From the NCBI RefSeq assembly GCF_003019815.1, contig NZ_CP027773.1, positions 817,001-881,000 of the forward strand: a stretch of 64,000 bases of DNA, in the 5' to 3' direction. Below, piece by piece: positions 48,759-60,103 of the stretch. The notes beneath the pieces are model-generated. The model ran no database searches and was not told the DNA's origin. It was given only the letters and a program-made list of their open reading frames with translations. Source of the stretch: Variovorax sp. PMC12 (lineage in GTDB: Bacteria; Pseudomonadota; Gammaproteobacteria; Burkholderiales; Burkholderiaceae_C). The position numbers and the translations under genes were made by a program. How positions within the stretch are numbered: position 1 is the first letter of the stretch; every line of letters begins with the position of its first letter.

Positions 48759-49325
48759 ATGAATTCCAAGCCTTCCTCGACCTCGCGCCGCGGCGCGCTG
48801 ATTGCCGGAATCACCGCCATGGCCACGCTCGCAGACGCGAGGGCGGCCGATGCGCCGCCATCCGGCGTCGCCACCCCCACCAGCGAGCGCATTCCCGTCG
48901 TCTTGCCGCGCACGGAATTCGTCTACGAGGCCATCGTCGACATCGCTGCGCCGATGACGCTGGGCGCCTCGCCCTTCGGCGAGCGCTTCATGGTGCCGAT
49001 CACGGGTGGCTCGTTCGAGGGGCCGGGCCTGCGCGGCACGGTGCTGGCTGGCGGTGCCGACCGCCAGCTGCTGCGCCGCGACGGCGCGAAGAACCTCGAT
49101 GCCGTGTATGAGCTGAAGACCGACGACGGCGTGGTGATCTCGGTGCGCAACACCGTGCTGTCGCGCAACCCGAAGAATGCGCCGCGCTATGTGTTCTCCA
49201 CGCTGCAGATCGTCGCGCCCGAGGGCAAATACGGCTGGCTCAACGACTTCGTCTACGTGGGCACGCTCGACGCGCTGCGGCCGCAGCGCGAGGCCGTGGT
49301 GATCCGGGTCTACAAGGTCGTCTAG
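48759..49325 (+). CDS. Exported DUF3237-domain protein with Tat-type signal
   Basis: A 188-residue protein. The N-terminus has a twin-arginine signal (STSRRGALIAGITAMATLADARA) suggesting folded export to the periplasm. The rest is a DUF3237 beta-barrel-like domain (residues 50-188; FVYEAIVDIAAPMTLGASPFGER and GGSFEGPGLRGTVLAGGADRQL). DUF3237 has no established enzymatic role. It shares its stop with the opposite dppA-like gene by a CTAG palindrome (49322-49325). Confidence 0.85.
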   Translation: MNSKPSSTSRRGALIAGITAMATLADARAADAPPSGVATPTSERIPVVLPRTEFVYEAIVDIAAPMTLGASPFGERFMVPITGGSFEGPGLRGTVLAGGADRQLLRRDGAKNLDAVYELKTDDGVVISVRNTVLSRNPKNAPRYVFSTLQIVAPEGKYGWLNDFVYVGTLDALRPQREAVVIRVYKVV

Positions 49326-50140
49326 CGCAGCATCGACGACATCGCCGAGCAGCAGTTCAGCATGCGCACGGCCGCCTCCACCGTCGGCGCGGTGAAGCGC
49401 AGGGTGACGCCGTCGACGCGCTCGAACGCCGGCCACTGGCAGAACAGGTCGGCCAGGGCGGTCGACTGCGTGCGCAGCGTCACCGTCTGCGGGCCTTCGA
49501 AGACCAGCGGCCGGGCGTTCGCGCGTGCGGCCAGCGCTTCTTCCACGCCGGCGCGGATGGCGCGGCGCGACTGCTCAGGCGACAGCGACACGCCGCTGCT
49601 GAAGCCGGTCGCCTTCTTCGTTTCGACGAAGGTCGCGTGCGGAAAGAGCGGGCGGTTCTCGGCGATGAACACGTCGTCGCCGCTGCCCATGACCACGGGC
49701 GCGCCGTATTCGCCTGCCAGCGCGCCGTAGAGCCCGGCCTCGCCCAGCTCCTGCCCGCCGAGCGCGATGCCCGCGAACGCGAAGCTGTTGATGGTGTGCG
49801 CAAGAATGCCGCGCCCCTGCGCGCGCGAGTGGTAGCCCACCATGCAGACCGCGTGCACGCCTTCTTCCACGCCGGCCACCATGCTCAGGTAGCGCGGCTT
49901 GCCCTGCACCACGCGGGCGCGCGCATCCAGCACGTCGGGCGGCATGTTGCGGAAGCCGCCGTGCGAGTCGTTCACCAGCACCTCGGTGGCGCCCGCATCG
50001 AATGCGCCGGCGATGGCCGCGTTGGCCTCCTGTGCCATCAGCAGGCGTGCGCGTTCGTACTCAGGGTTGCCCTGGCGCGTCTGCTCGGGGTGGTAGACGC
50101 CGGCGACGCCTTCGATGTCGGTGGAGATCAGGACTTTCAT
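49322..50140 (-). CDS. dppA: M55-family D-aminopeptidase (DppA-like)
   Basis: Zinc-dependent peptidase that removes N-terminal D-amino acids. The 272 residues align with B. subtilis DppA: metal ligands D8 and E10 (STDIEGVAGV), H60 (VNDSHGGF) and H104 (VGYHSRAQG), with a Glu at 131/134 as the last ligand. It is the last gene of the peptide-transport operon, 19 bases after the P1 peptidase gene. A role in hydrolysing imported D-amino-acid-containing peptides, for example from peptidoglycan, is inferred. Confidence 0.9.
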   Translation of the reverse strand: MKVLISTDIEGVAGVYHPEQTRQGNPEYERARLLMAQEANAAIAGAFDAGATEVLVNDSHGGFRNMPPDVLDARARVVQGKPRYLSMVAGVEEGVHAVCMVGYHSRAQGRGILAHTINSFAFAGIALGGQELGEAGLYGALAGEYGAPVVMGSGDDVFIAENRPLFPHATFVETKKATGFSSGVSLSPEQSRRAIRAGVEEALAARANARPLVFEGPQTVTLRTQSTALADLFCQWPAFERVDGVTLRFTAPTVEAAVRMLNCCSAMSSMLR

Positions 50141-50159
50141 GGGCGCAATGTGATCGGAA

Positions 50160-51239
50160 TCAGGAAGAAAGAGAGAGGGCCGGCAGCAGGTCACGCAGCG
50201 AGGCGCGGTGGTTGCCGTCGCGCCCCGTCACGGCCGTGGCCTGCCAGAGGGCATGGATGATCGCCTGTTCCGTGCTGTCGGCGGCGGCCTGGAACAGGCC
50301 GTCGAGCAGCCCGTCGTGCAGCATCGCCACGGCAGGCATCGGGCGTTCGACGCTGCCGGGCACCGTGTAGGCGGTGGAAAAGGCCAGCACGATGTCGCCG
50401 CTGCCGTGGCCGTAGACCGACCCGGTGCGGGCCAGTCCGGCGCCCGCGCGCAGCGCCAGCCGGCCCAGCTGGCGCGCGTCGAGCGGTGCGTCGGTCGCGA
50501 CCACGATGATGATCGAGCCCTTCTCGGGCTCCGTCGATGCCGGCACGCCGCGCACGGCCTGCAGCTGCGCCAGCCGGTCGCCGATTGCATGCCCGGCCAG
50601 CAGCAGCTGCGGCTGGCGCCCGTAGTTGGCCAGCACCAGCGTGCCCACCGTGTGCAGGCCGCCGCGCGCCGACACCCGGCGCGACGCGCTGCCGATGCCG
50701 CCCTTGAGCTGGAAGCTCGACATGCCGCGCCCCGCGCCGACCGAGCCCTGAGCGAAGTCGGCGGCGGCGCCGTCGTGCGCGCGCAAGTAGTCGGCCTCGC
50801 TCACCGCCAGCCGCTGTATGTCGTTGAGGAAGCCGTCGTTGCACTCGAACACCAGCGGATTGACCGTGGGCAGCGAGCGCCCGGTTTCGGGGTTGGCCGC
50901 CGCGCACTGGCGGATCTGCGCCGTCGCCACCGTGCCGACCGAGAAAGTGTTGGTCAGCGCGATCGGCGTTTCCAGCACGCCGAGCTCCGCGAGCTGCACC
51001 AGCCCCACGCTCTTGCCGAATCCGTTGAGCACCACGGCGGCGGCCGGCACCTTGTCGCGGAACGGGTCGCCCTGGTGCGGGCGGATCACCGTCACGCCGG
51101 TCTGGATGCCGCCGTCGTCCAGGGTGCTGTGGCCGACGGTGACGCCAGGCACGTCCGCGATGGTGTTGCGCTCGCCCTGCAGCAGGGTGCCGATGAAGGG
51201 CGGTGCGGTGGGCTGCGCCAGGGGAGAGGTGGAAGGCAT
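50160..51239 (-). CDS. P1-family N-terminal nucleophile aminopeptidase (DmpA/BapA type)
   Basis: A 359-residue Ntn-type peptidase made as a precursor that self-cleaves between Gly241 and Ser242 (EKGSIIIVVATDAPL), Ser242 being the nucleophile. Other signature parts are GVTVGHSTL, GVTVIRPH, ALTNTFSVGTVATA, VFECNDGFLND and GAGRGMSSFQLKGGIG. The family includes DmpA, a D-/L-aminopeptidase, and beta-peptidyl aminopeptidases (BapA). No signal peptide is seen. It lies between the ABC permease gene and the M55 peptidase gene in one operon. Confidence 0.9.
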   Translation of the reverse strand: MPSTSPLAQPTAPPFIGTLLQGERNTIADVPGVTVGHSTLDDGGIQTGVTVIRPHQGDPFRDKVPAAAVVLNGFGKSVGLVQLAELGVLETPIALTNTFSVGTVATAQIRQCAAANPETGRSLPTVNPLVFECNDGFLNDIQRLAVSEADYLRAHDGAAADFAQGSVGAGRGMSSFQLKGGIGSASRRVSARGGLHTVGTLVLANYGRQPQLLLAGHAIGDRLAQLQAVRGVPASTEPEKGSIIIVVATDAPLDARQLGRLALRAGAGLARTGSVYGHGSGDIVLAFSTAYTVPGSVERPMPAVAMLHDGLLDGLFQAAADSTEQAIIHALWQATAVTGRDGNHRASLRDLLPALSLSS

Positions 51240-51255
51240 CGGGGCGGGAGGGGGA

Positions 51256-52185
51256 CTACTGGCGGTCGATCTTCGGATCGAGCGCGTCGCGCAGTGCGTC
51301 GCCCAGCAGGTTGAAGGCGAGCACGGTGAAGAAGATGGCCAGGCTGGGGAACAGCGCCACGTGCGGCGAGGTCACCATGTCGGCGCGGGCTTCGCTCAGC
51401 ATCGCGCCCCACTCGGGCGTGGGCGGCTGCGCGCCCATGCCCAGGAACGACAGGCTGGCCGCCGTGATGATCGACGTGCCCACGCGCATCGAGAAATACA
51501 CCACGATCGACGAGATGGTGCCCGGCAGGATGTGCCGCACGATGATGGTCCAGTCCGACGCGCCGATGCTGCGCTCGGCCTCGATGTAGGTCTGCTGCTT
51601 GAGCACCAGCGTGTTGCCGCGCACCAGGCGCGCGAAGGCCGGCACGCTGAACACCGACACCGCCACCACCACGTTGGTCATGCTGCTGCCCAGGATGGCC
51701 ACCACGCCCAGCGCCAGCAGGATGCCGGGAAAGGCGAACAGCACGTCGGACACACGCATCACGATGCGGTCCCACCAGCCTTCGTAGTAGCCCGCCAGCA
51801 GGCCGAATGCGGTGCCGACGAAGCCGCCCACCAGCACCGACAGGAAGCCCGCCATCAGCGAGATGCGCGCCCCCATCAGGATGCGGCTGAAGATGTCGCG
51901 GCCCAGCGGATCGACGCCGAACCAGTGCGTGGCCGAGGGGCCGCTGTTCAGCATGTCGTAGTCGAAGAAGTTCTCCGCGTCGAAAGGCACGATCCACGGC
52001 GCGAACACCGCGACGAACACCAACAGCAGCACGAAGAGCGCGGCAATGATGCCCACGGGCTGCTTCTTGAAGCGGCGCCAGCATTCGCCCCAGGGCGTGC
52101 GGACCTTGCCGGCGGTTTGCACCGCGGCAACGGGAGATAGTGGAACGATGGATTCGGCAGGCACGCCGGAAGCTTGTTGCGTCAT
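51256..52185 (-). CDS. gsiD: Peptide ABC transporter permease, DppC/GsiD-type
   Basis: A 309-residue inner-membrane permease with one N-terminal and five core helices (OppC_N then BPD_transp_1). The EAA loop is GASDWTIIVRHILPGTISSIV (around residues 200-220), followed by LSFLGMGAQPPTPEWG, a family signature. It works with the permease encoded just upstream; the gap is 10 bases. Confidence 0.93.
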   Translation of the reverse strand: MTQQASGVPAESIVPLSPVAAVQTAGKVRTPWGECWRRFKKQPVGIIAALFVLLLVFVAVFAPWIVPFDAENFFDYDMLNSGPSATHWFGVDPLGRDIFSRILMGARISLMAGFLSVLVGGFVGTAFGLLAGYYEGWWDRIVMRVSDVLFAFPGILLALGVVAILGSSMTNVVVAVSVFSVPAFARLVRGNTLVLKQQTYIEAERSIGASDWTIIVRHILPGTISSIVVYFSMRVGTSIITAASLSFLGMGAQPPTPEWGAMLSEARADMVTSPHVALFPSLAIFFTVLAFNLLGDALRDALDPKIDRQ

Positions 52186-52195
52186 GGCTGCTTGC

Positions 52196-53116
52196 TCACT
52201 TGTATCGGATGGTGGGGTTGATGTAGCCGTACAGCACGTCCACCACCAGGTTGATCAGGATGAATTCGAGCGAGAACAGCAGCACCAGCGTCTGGATCAC
52301 GGGGTAGTCGCGCATCTGCACGGCGTCGACCAGCAGGCGGCCGAGGCCGGGCCAGTTGAACACCGCCTCCACCAGGATGGAGCCGCCGAGCAAAAAGCCG
52401 AACTGCAGGCCCATCATGGTGACCACCGGAATCAGCGCATTGCGCAGCGTGTGCTTGAACACCACGCTGGATTCGCGCACGCCCTTGGCGCGCGCGGTGC
52501 GCACGAAGTCTTCCTGGATCACCTCGACGAAGGAAGCCCGCGTGAAGCGCGCCATCACGGCGGCCACGGCCGCACCCAGCGTGATGGAGGGCAGGATGTA
52601 GTGTTTCCAGCTGCTGGCGCCCACCGTGGGCAGCCAGCCGAGCTGGACCGAGAAGATCTGCATCAGCAGCATGCCGAGCGCGAATGCGGGAAAGGAGATG
52701 CCCGACACGGCGAGCGTCATGCCCAGCCGGTCCGGCCATTTGTTGCGGTACACCGCCGAGACGATGCCGATGCCCATGCCGAAGATCACCGCCCACACCA
52801 TGCTGGTGATGGTCAGCATCACCGTCGGGAAGAAGCGCTCGCCGATTTCCACCGACACCGGCCGCCGCGTGCGGATCGAGGTGCCGAAGTCGCCTTGCAG
52901 CATGTGGGTGAAGAAGTTCACGAACTGCTGCGGCAGCGGCTTGTCGAGGCCCAGCTCCGCGCGGACCATGGCCACGGTCTGCTCGTCGGCGTCCTGGCCG
53001 GCGGCAAGGCGCGCCGGATCGCCGGGCAGCATGTGGACGAACAGGAACACCAGCACCGCCACGATGAGCAGCGTGGGGATCAGGCCCAACAGTCGTTTGA
53101 GAAAGTAATTCAGCAT
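52196..53116 (-). CDS. gsiC: Peptide ABC transporter permease, DppB/GsiC-type
   Basis: A 306-residue inner-membrane permease with six helices; the N-terminus MLNYFLKRLLGLIPTLLIVA and the HMLPGDPARLAAG segment mark the DppB class, and the EAA loop is KGVRESSVVFKHTLRNALIPV. It lies 80 bases after the binding-protein gene. ATG at 53116 gives the canonical start. Confidence 0.93.
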   Translation of the reverse strand: MLNYFLKRLLGLIPTLLIVAVLVFLFVHMLPGDPARLAAGQDADEQTVAMVRAELGLDKPLPQQFVNFFTHMLQGDFGTSIRTRRPVSVEIGERFFPTVMLTITSMVWAVIFGMGIGIVSAVYRNKWPDRLGMTLAVSGISFPAFALGMLLMQIFSVQLGWLPTVGASSWKHYILPSITLGAAVAAVMARFTRASFVEVIQEDFVRTARAKGVRESSVVFKHTLRNALIPVVTMMGLQFGFLLGGSILVEAVFNWPGLGRLLVDAVQMRDYPVIQTLVLLFSLEFILINLVVDVLYGYINPTIRYK

Positions 53117-53196
53117 GGGGTGCGGTTGCCGCGAGCGGGCGATGGCGGCATGCCATCGCCCGTCGGGCATTCAGTCAGGAAACGAGGAACCGGCGA

Positions 53197-54750
53197 TCAG
53201 TTCGACACCGCGACGGCGTCGATGTTGATGTTGCCGTCGGGCATCACGAACACGCCCGAGAGGCGCTTGGCGTGCGCCGACAGGTTCTGTTCCGTGATCA
53301 TCGGCACGCGGGGCAGGTCCTTGCGGATTTCTTCCTGCGCGGTCTTGTAGAGCGCGGTGCGTTCCTTCTCGTCGACAGTCACCAGCGCCTTGGCCAGCGC
53401 GTTGTCGACCACCTCGCTCTTGTAGAACGACATGTTGTTCAGCTTGGGCGCCCAGGCTTCCGAGGCGAACAGCGGGCGCAGGCCCCAGTCGGCTTCACCG
53501 GTCGATGACGACCAGCCGGTGTAGTACATGCGGACCTTGGCCGTCTTCGGATCCGGCCATGCATCGACCTGCTCCGTGCGCTGGCCCACTTCGAGCGCCT
53601 GCACCTGCAGCTTGATGCCGATCTGCGCGAGCTGCTGCTGCACGAACTGGATCGTCTTCTGGCTGGTCGTGTTGTTGTAGGCGCTCCACAGCACCGACTC
53701 GAAACCGTCGGGGTAACCGGCTTCCTTCATCAGCTCCTTGGCCTTTTTCAGGTCATAGGGAATGGGAGCCATCTTCTCTGCGTACTTCACGCCCTGCGGC
53801 AGCACGCCCTGCGCGGGGAAGGCGTAGCCGCCGAACGCGACCTTGGCCAGCGCTTCCTTGTTGATGGCATAGCCGATGGCTTCGCGCACCTTCGGGTTGT
53901 CGTACGGCTTCTGCAGCATGTTGAATGCCAGGAAGCGCGTGATGATCGAGGGCGTGGCCACCACTTCGAGCTTGTCGCTCTTCTTCAGCAGCTCGGCCTG
54001 CTCGTAGGGGATGGGGAATGCAAAGTCGGCTTCGCCGGTCTGCAGCATCGCGGCGCGCGTGTTGTTCTCGAGCACCGGCTTCCACTGCACCGTGTCGACC
54101 TTCGGGTAGCCCTTCTTCCAGTAGCCGTCGAACTTCTTGGCCTTGACGGCTTCGGTCTGCTTCCACTCGACGAACTCGAAGGGGCCGGTGCCCACGGGGT
54201 GGAAGGCGATGTCCTTGTTGCCCCACTTCTTCAGCGCGGTGGGCGAGATCATGGCGGCCGATGCATGGGCCAGCGAGTTGATGAACGGGCCGAAGGGCTC
54301 CTTCAGCGTGATGCGCACCGTGCTCGGGTTCACCGCCTCGACCTTGCTCACGCGGTTGAACTGGTTGTAGCGCAGCAGCTTGTTGTCCTGGTTGAGCACG
54401 CGGTCGAGCACGAACTTCACGGCTTCGGCGTTGAAGTCGGTGCCGTCGTGGAACTTCACGCCGGTGCGCAGCTTGATGGTGTACACCAGGCCGTCCTTCG
54501 ACACGTCGTAGCCCTCGGCGAGCACGTTCTGCACCTTCAGGTCCTTGTCGAACTGGAACAGGCCTTCATAGAAGGTCTTGGTCACTGCCGTGGTGATGGT
54601 GGTGTTTGTGTTGTACGGGTCCAGCGTTTCCGGCTGGTAGCCGATCGACAGAACCACGTCTTTCGCGGCCAGTGCAGTGCCCGAGGCGGCCAGCGCGGCC
54701 AGGCCCAGCAGCGCGGATGCCCAGCGCAGGGAGGAAGAAGATTGCTTCAT
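53197..54750 (-). CDS. gsiB: Peptide ABC transporter substrate-binding protein, GsiB-like
   Basis: A 517-residue periplasmic binding protein of the SBP_bac_5 family: signal peptide (residues 1-28, ending ALAA), IGYQPETLDPYNTN near the N-terminus, VGTGPFEFVEWKQ and NNTRAAMLQTGEADFAFPIP in the core. It shows features of the glutathione-binding GsiB. The cargo cannot be read off; gamma-linked or short peptides are expected from context. Confidence 0.93.
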   Translation of the reverse strand: MKQSSSSLRWASALLGLAALAASGTALAAKDVVLSIGYQPETLDPYNTNTTITTAVTKTFYEGLFQFDKDLKVQNVLAEGYDVSKDGLVYTIKLRTGVKFHDGTDFNAEAVKFVLDRVLNQDNKLLRYNQFNRVSKVEAVNPSTVRITLKEPFGPFINSLAHASAAMISPTALKKWGNKDIAFHPVGTGPFEFVEWKQTEAVKAKKFDGYWKKGYPKVDTVQWKPVLENNTRAAMLQTGEADFAFPIPYEQAELLKKSDKLEVVATPSIITRFLAFNMLQKPYDNPKVREAIGYAINKEALAKVAFGGYAFPAQGVLPQGVKYAEKMAPIPYDLKKAKELMKEAGYPDGFESVLWSAYNNTTSQKTIQFVQQQLAQIGIKLQVQALEVGQRTEQVDAWPDPKTAKVRMYYTGWSSSTGEADWGLRPLFASEAWAPKLNNMSFYKSEVVDNALAKALVTVDEKERTALYKTAQEEIRKDLPRVPMITEQNLSAHAKRLSGVFVMPDGNINIDAVAVSN

Positions 54751-54820
54751 GGAAGAACTCCAGTCGGTTCGAGGAAAAAGCAGGAGGGCCTGCGGGTTGA
54801 GAAAAATGAGTTGAAGAAGG

Positions 54821-56698
<1,878 letters not shown>

Positions 56699-56733
56699 GG
56701 GAGTGCGAGAGAAAAAGGTGGCGTGCGGCAGCG

Positions 56734-57705
56734 TCAGGCGAAGATGGCTGTCTGGGGCGCTTCGTTGCCGCGCGCGTGGCCGCGGTACATGCCTTCGGTG
56801 TTGAAGGCCAGGCTCAGGTTGCCGTGGCGGTCGACGGCGATCAGGCCGCCGGTGCCGCCGATGGCCGGCAGCGACTGCTGCACCACGGCGTGGGTGGCGG
56901 CCTCGAGCGTGGCGCCGGCGTAGGCCATGCGCGCGCACACGTCGTAGGCGGCGGCGACGCGGATGAACATCTCGCCGCTGCCGGTGCAGGACACGGCCGC
57001 GGTGCGGTCGTCGGCATAGGTGCCGGCGCCGATGAGCGGCGAATCGCCGACGCGGCCGACGCGCTTGTTGGTCATGCCGCCGGTCGAGGTGGCGGCGGCG
57101 AGGTGGCCGTGCATGTCGAGCGCCACGGCGCCGACGGTGCCGAACTTCCTGTCTTCGTCCAGCGGGGTGGCGGGCGCGGCCGTCATGGACGCGCCTTCAT
57201 GGTCGGTCACCACGCGGCCGGTGCCGCGCACGCGATAAAGCTGCTCGCGCCGCGCTTCGGTGGAGAAGAACGAAGGCTCGACCATCTCCAGCCCGTGTTC
57301 GCGCGCGAAGGCCTCGGCACCCGCGCCGGCCAGCAGCACATGGGCGCCGTCTTCCATCACGGCGCGCGCGGCGCGCACAGGGCGGCGGACGTGGCACACG
57401 CCGGCAATCGCGCCGGCGGCGAGCGTGGCGCCGTCCATCACGGCGGCGTCGAGTTCATGGGTTTCGTCGTGCGTGAACACGGCGCCGTGGCCGGCATTGA
57501 ACAGCGGGCACTCTTCGAGCAATTCGACCGCCAGGCAGGCGGCGTCGATAGCGGACGCGCCCGCGAGCAGTGCCGACTGCGCGGCGGCGACGATGCGGTT
57601 CAGCGCGTCGTGGTAGGCCTGCGCCTGTTCGGCGCTGGTCGTGGCGGCGCTGATGGTGCCGGCGCCGCCGTGGATGGCGATCACGGGCACGTGGGTCTGG
57701 GTCAT
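56734..57705 (-). CDS. iaaA: Isoaspartyl peptidase/L-asparaginase (plant-type)
   Basis: Ntn hydrolase that cleaves beta-aspartyl (isoaspartyl) dipeptides and asparagine. A 323-residue precursor that self-cleaves before Thr191 (or 190 by exact count) in KFGTVGAVALDMHGH. The N-terminal IAIHGGAGTI, LFNAGHGAVFTHDETHELDAAVM and GTGSGEMFIRV-like CTGSGEMFIRVAAAYDV match E. coli IaaA. Its ATGA overlaps the stop of the RpiR regulator. In E. coli iaaA also heads the gsiABCD operon, so the gene order is conserved. Confidence 0.93.
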   Translation of the reverse strand: MTQTHVPVIAIHGGAGTISAATTSAEQAQAYHDALNRIVAAAQSALLAGASAIDAACLAVELLEECPLFNAGHGAVFTHDETHELDAAVMDGATLAAGAIAGVCHVRRPVRAARAVMEDGAHVLLAGAGAEAFAREHGLEMVEPSFFSTEARREQLYRVRGTGRVVTDHEGASMTAAPATPLDEDRKFGTVGAVALDMHGHLAAATSTGGMTNKRVGRVGDSPLIGAGTYADDRTAAVSCTGSGEMFIRVAAAYDVCARMAYAGATLEAATHAVVQQSLPAIGGTGGLIAVDRHGNLSLAFNTEGMYRGHARGNEAPQTAIFA

Positions 57706-58673
57706 CGGGGAGCTTTCTTCTTTTTCGGGCCGTCGCCGTTCGGGGCGGCGGCATCGGGAGGGGTGGCGGCATTGGCGCCGTTCGCGCGCAGGAGGCCGTT
57801 GGCACCGTGCAGCCACGGGCGCACCGCCTGCAGGATGCGGCCGGCGGACTGCACCGGATCGGGCGCGCGCAAGGCGACGGCGCTGGTCAGTGCCTCGACC
57901 AGCGCGAGCACGCTGGTCTCGCAGTTCGGGCGGTAGCTGGTTTCGGTCTGGCAGTACAGCACCACGTCGGCCAGCGGCGCGAGCGGCGAGCTGGGGCGGT
58001 CGGTCAGCGCGAGCAGGGCGCAGCCCTGGGCGCGCGCGATCTGCGCCAGTGCCACGGTGTCGGTCAGGTAGCGCGGGAACGTCAGGCCGATGAAAAGGTC
58101 CTGCGGACCCGCATGCATCAGGGTGCGCGCCGAATGCGTCACGCCGCTCACGCTGGAGAGCAGGCGCACGTCGCTGCAGCTGCCATCCAGGCCGTGCTGC
58201 AGCAGGCCCGCCAGCCAGGCGCTCGCGCCGAAACCGGCGATGTAGATCGAACGCGCCTTGCCGATGCGCTCGACCGCTGCTTCGCAGGCTGCGTAGTCCA
58301 GCGTCTGGCGCGTGGCTTCGATGTTGCGGCGGCTCTCGTCGAGCGCCGTGGCGAACACCTCGGCCACCGTGGTCGGCCGCTCCAGGTTGCCGCGCATGCG
58401 CTCCACCGGCGCCACCAGCGGCTCGAAGCCGCGCACCAGCTCGGCACGGAAGGTGGCGTAGCCATCGAAATCCAGCGCGCGCGCGAAACGGTTGGCCGTG
58501 GCCACCGACACGCCGACCACGGCGGCCAGCTCGTCGATGGGCAGCGTCGCGACCTGCAGCGGGTGCTCGAGCACGTAGTCGGCCACTTGGCGATGCGAGC
58601 GCGTCAACCGTGGCAGCGCTTGCGCGATGCGCTGTGCCACGGTGGTGCCTTGGGTGTCGACGGTGCTGTTCAT
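57702..58673 (-). CDS. MurR/RpiR-family transcriptional regulator
   Basis: A 323-residue regulator: N-terminal HTH_6 domain (LTRSHRQVADYVLEHPLQVATL; ELAAVVGVSVATANRFARAL) and a SIS sugar-phosphate-binding domain (about 125-265; RSIYIAGFGASAWLAGLL and LFIGLTFPRYLTDTVAL). The C-terminus is a basic Pro/Ala tail with KKKK. It is the first gene of an operon for peptide uptake and hydrolysis; the SIS ligand could be a cell-wall-derived amino-sugar, as for MurR, but this is only suggested by context. A 12-bp palindrome lies upstream. Confidence 0.88.
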   Translation of the reverse strand: MNSTVDTQGTTVAQRIAQALPRLTRSHRQVADYVLEHPLQVATLPIDELAAVVGVSVATANRFARALDFDGYATFRAELVRGFEPLVAPVERMRGNLERPTTVAEVFATALDESRRNIEATRQTLDYAACEAAVERIGKARSIYIAGFGASAWLAGLLQHGLDGSCSDVRLLSSVSGVTHSARTLMHAGPQDLFIGLTFPRYLTDTVALAQIARAQGCALLALTDRPSSPLAPLADVVLYCQTETSYRPNCETSVLALVEALTSAVALRAPDPVQSAGRILQAVRPWLHGANGLLRANGANAATPPDAAAPNGDGPKKKKAPR

Positions 58674-58738
58674 GAAAGGTGCGTAGCGCCCGAAAGTGTG
58701 CTTTTTTTGAAAACCAGTTTACAAATATAAGTCAAACA

Positions 58739-58750
58739 AGAAAATTTTCT
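58739..58750. promoter_or_regulatory. Palindrome AGAAAATTTTCT upstream of the RpiR gene
   Basis: A perfect 12-bp palindrome 66 bases before the regulator start in an AT-rich 208-base gap shared with the divergent acyltransferase gene. It is placed to be an autoregulatory operator of the RpiR-type protein and could also affect the acyltransferase. Confidence 0.4.
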
Positions 58751-58881
58751 GTCATTTCTGATCGCTCACGCAAATACCGGGCCAGCGTCGAAGGGATTCG
58801 GCAGCGCTTCGCGGCGGGGCGCTTTCCCTCTGGCGGTGGTCGCGTAAGCTCGCCCGGATTCTGTTTCTAGGTGTTTTCCCG

Positions 58882-60018
58882 ATGTCGTTGCTTTCCGGTT
58901 CGTCCGTCCAACCCCGCAATTTCAGGATCGACGTCCTGCGCGGCATCGCCATCTCGCTGGTGCTCCTGCTTCACTTCCACCTGTCGTACTCGCTGGTGGA
59001 CAGCCCGCTGGCCGACCTTCTGCCGGCTGTTTTCATCAAGTCCCTGGCGATCAACGGCAACTACGGCGTCACCATGTTCTTCGTGGTGTCGGGCTACCTC
59101 ATCACCTCGACCACGCTGAAGCGCTACGGCAGCCTGGGCAACGTGGACGTGCGCGGCTTCTACGCCTTTCGCTTCGCGCGCATCGTTCCTTGCCTGGCGG
59201 TGGCGCTGGCGGTCATCGTCGGGCTCGGCCTGCTCGGGCAGCCGGCGTTCATGAACATCGCGAAGCCGGGGTGGCCGCAGGTCGGCTATCCGGTGGCGGT
59301 GCTGTCGGTGCTGACCTTCTGGCACAACCTGCTGATGCAGCATGCGTGGTACTTCAACTACGCGATGAACATCTACTGGTCGCTCTCGGTGGAGGAGGTG
59401 TTCTACCTCGCGTTCCCGCTGCTGTGCTTCGGGCTGAAGCGGCAGTGGGCCATCGTCGCCGTGTGGCTGGTGGCGATCGTCGCCGGGCCGGTCTATCGAA
59501 GCTTCCACGCGCACGACGAGATCTACTTCATGTACGGCTATCTCGCATGCTTCGACGCCGTGGCCTTCGGCTGCTGCGCGGCGCTGGTCGCGCAGCGGGT
59601 CGGCCTGCACGGATGGGCCGGCCGCCAGATCCAGCTGGCCGCGGCGTGCCTCCTGGCCGTGACGTACCTGCGCGGGATCCACGGCAACGAAGTCTTCGGC
59701 TTCACCGCCATCGCAGCCGGAACCGCGGTTCTGCTGGTCGGCGCGCACAACGAGAAGGTATCGGCATGGGCGCTGCGCAGCAGGGCGCTCGCGGGTCTTC
59801 GGTGGCTGGGGCGGCACAGCTACGAGCTGTACCTGTTCCACATCATCGTGCTGGGCCTGATGCGCGGCGTCGTGGCGCGCGGGCAGATGCAACCCGAGTG
59901 GAAGCTGCCGGCGCTGGTGTTTTTCGTAGCGGCGTCCGTGGCTGTGGCCTGGGCCATTGCGCGCTTTTATTCGGAGCCGATGAATGCTTGGCTGCGGCGC
60001 AGGTTGCTTGCTTCATAG
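58882..60018 (+). CDS. Acyltransferase family 3 membrane protein (OafA/YrhL type)
   Basis: A 378-residue polytopic inner-membrane protein with about ten helices. The N-terminus FRIDVLRGIAISLVLLLHFHLSY contains the conserved R-G and H of the family, GVTMFFVVSGYLIT follows, and RIVPCLAVALAV lies in the second region; SLSVEEVFYLAFPLL is a strong family motif. Such enzymes acylate surface polysaccharides or lipids. No polysaccharide genes are near, so the target is unknown. A start at 58882 has AGGTG 9 bases upstream. Confidence 0.9.
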   Translation: MSLLSGSSVQPRNFRIDVLRGIAISLVLLLHFHLSYSLVDSPLADLLPAVFIKSLAINGNYGVTMFFVVSGYLITSTTLKRYGSLGNVDVRGFYAFRFARIVPCLAVALAVIVGLGLLGQPAFMNIAKPGWPQVGYPVAVLSVLTFWHNLLMQHAWYFNYAMNIYWSLSVEEVFYLAFPLLCFGLKRQWAIVAVWLVAIVAGPVYRSFHAHDEIYFMYGYLACFDAVAFGCCAALVAQRVGLHGWAGRQIQLAAACLLAVTYLRGIHGNEVFGFTAIAAGTAVLLVGAHNEKVSAWALRSRALAGLRWLGRHSYELYLFHIIVLGLMRGVVARGQMQPEWKLPALVFFVAASVAVAWAIARFYSEPMNAWLRRRLLAS

Positions 60019-60103
60019 CCGTCGCTGTATCGACAACGTGCATTGCAATCGGTCGATCAACGGGCCTGCTCCGGCCAAGAGATACACTGCCTTTCGCACG
60101 TCA

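Noticed and set aside
54775..54793. Small hairpin with T-run between the ATPase and binding-protein genes on the minus strand
   Set aside because: Only five base pairs; too weak to call a terminator or attenuator inside the operon.
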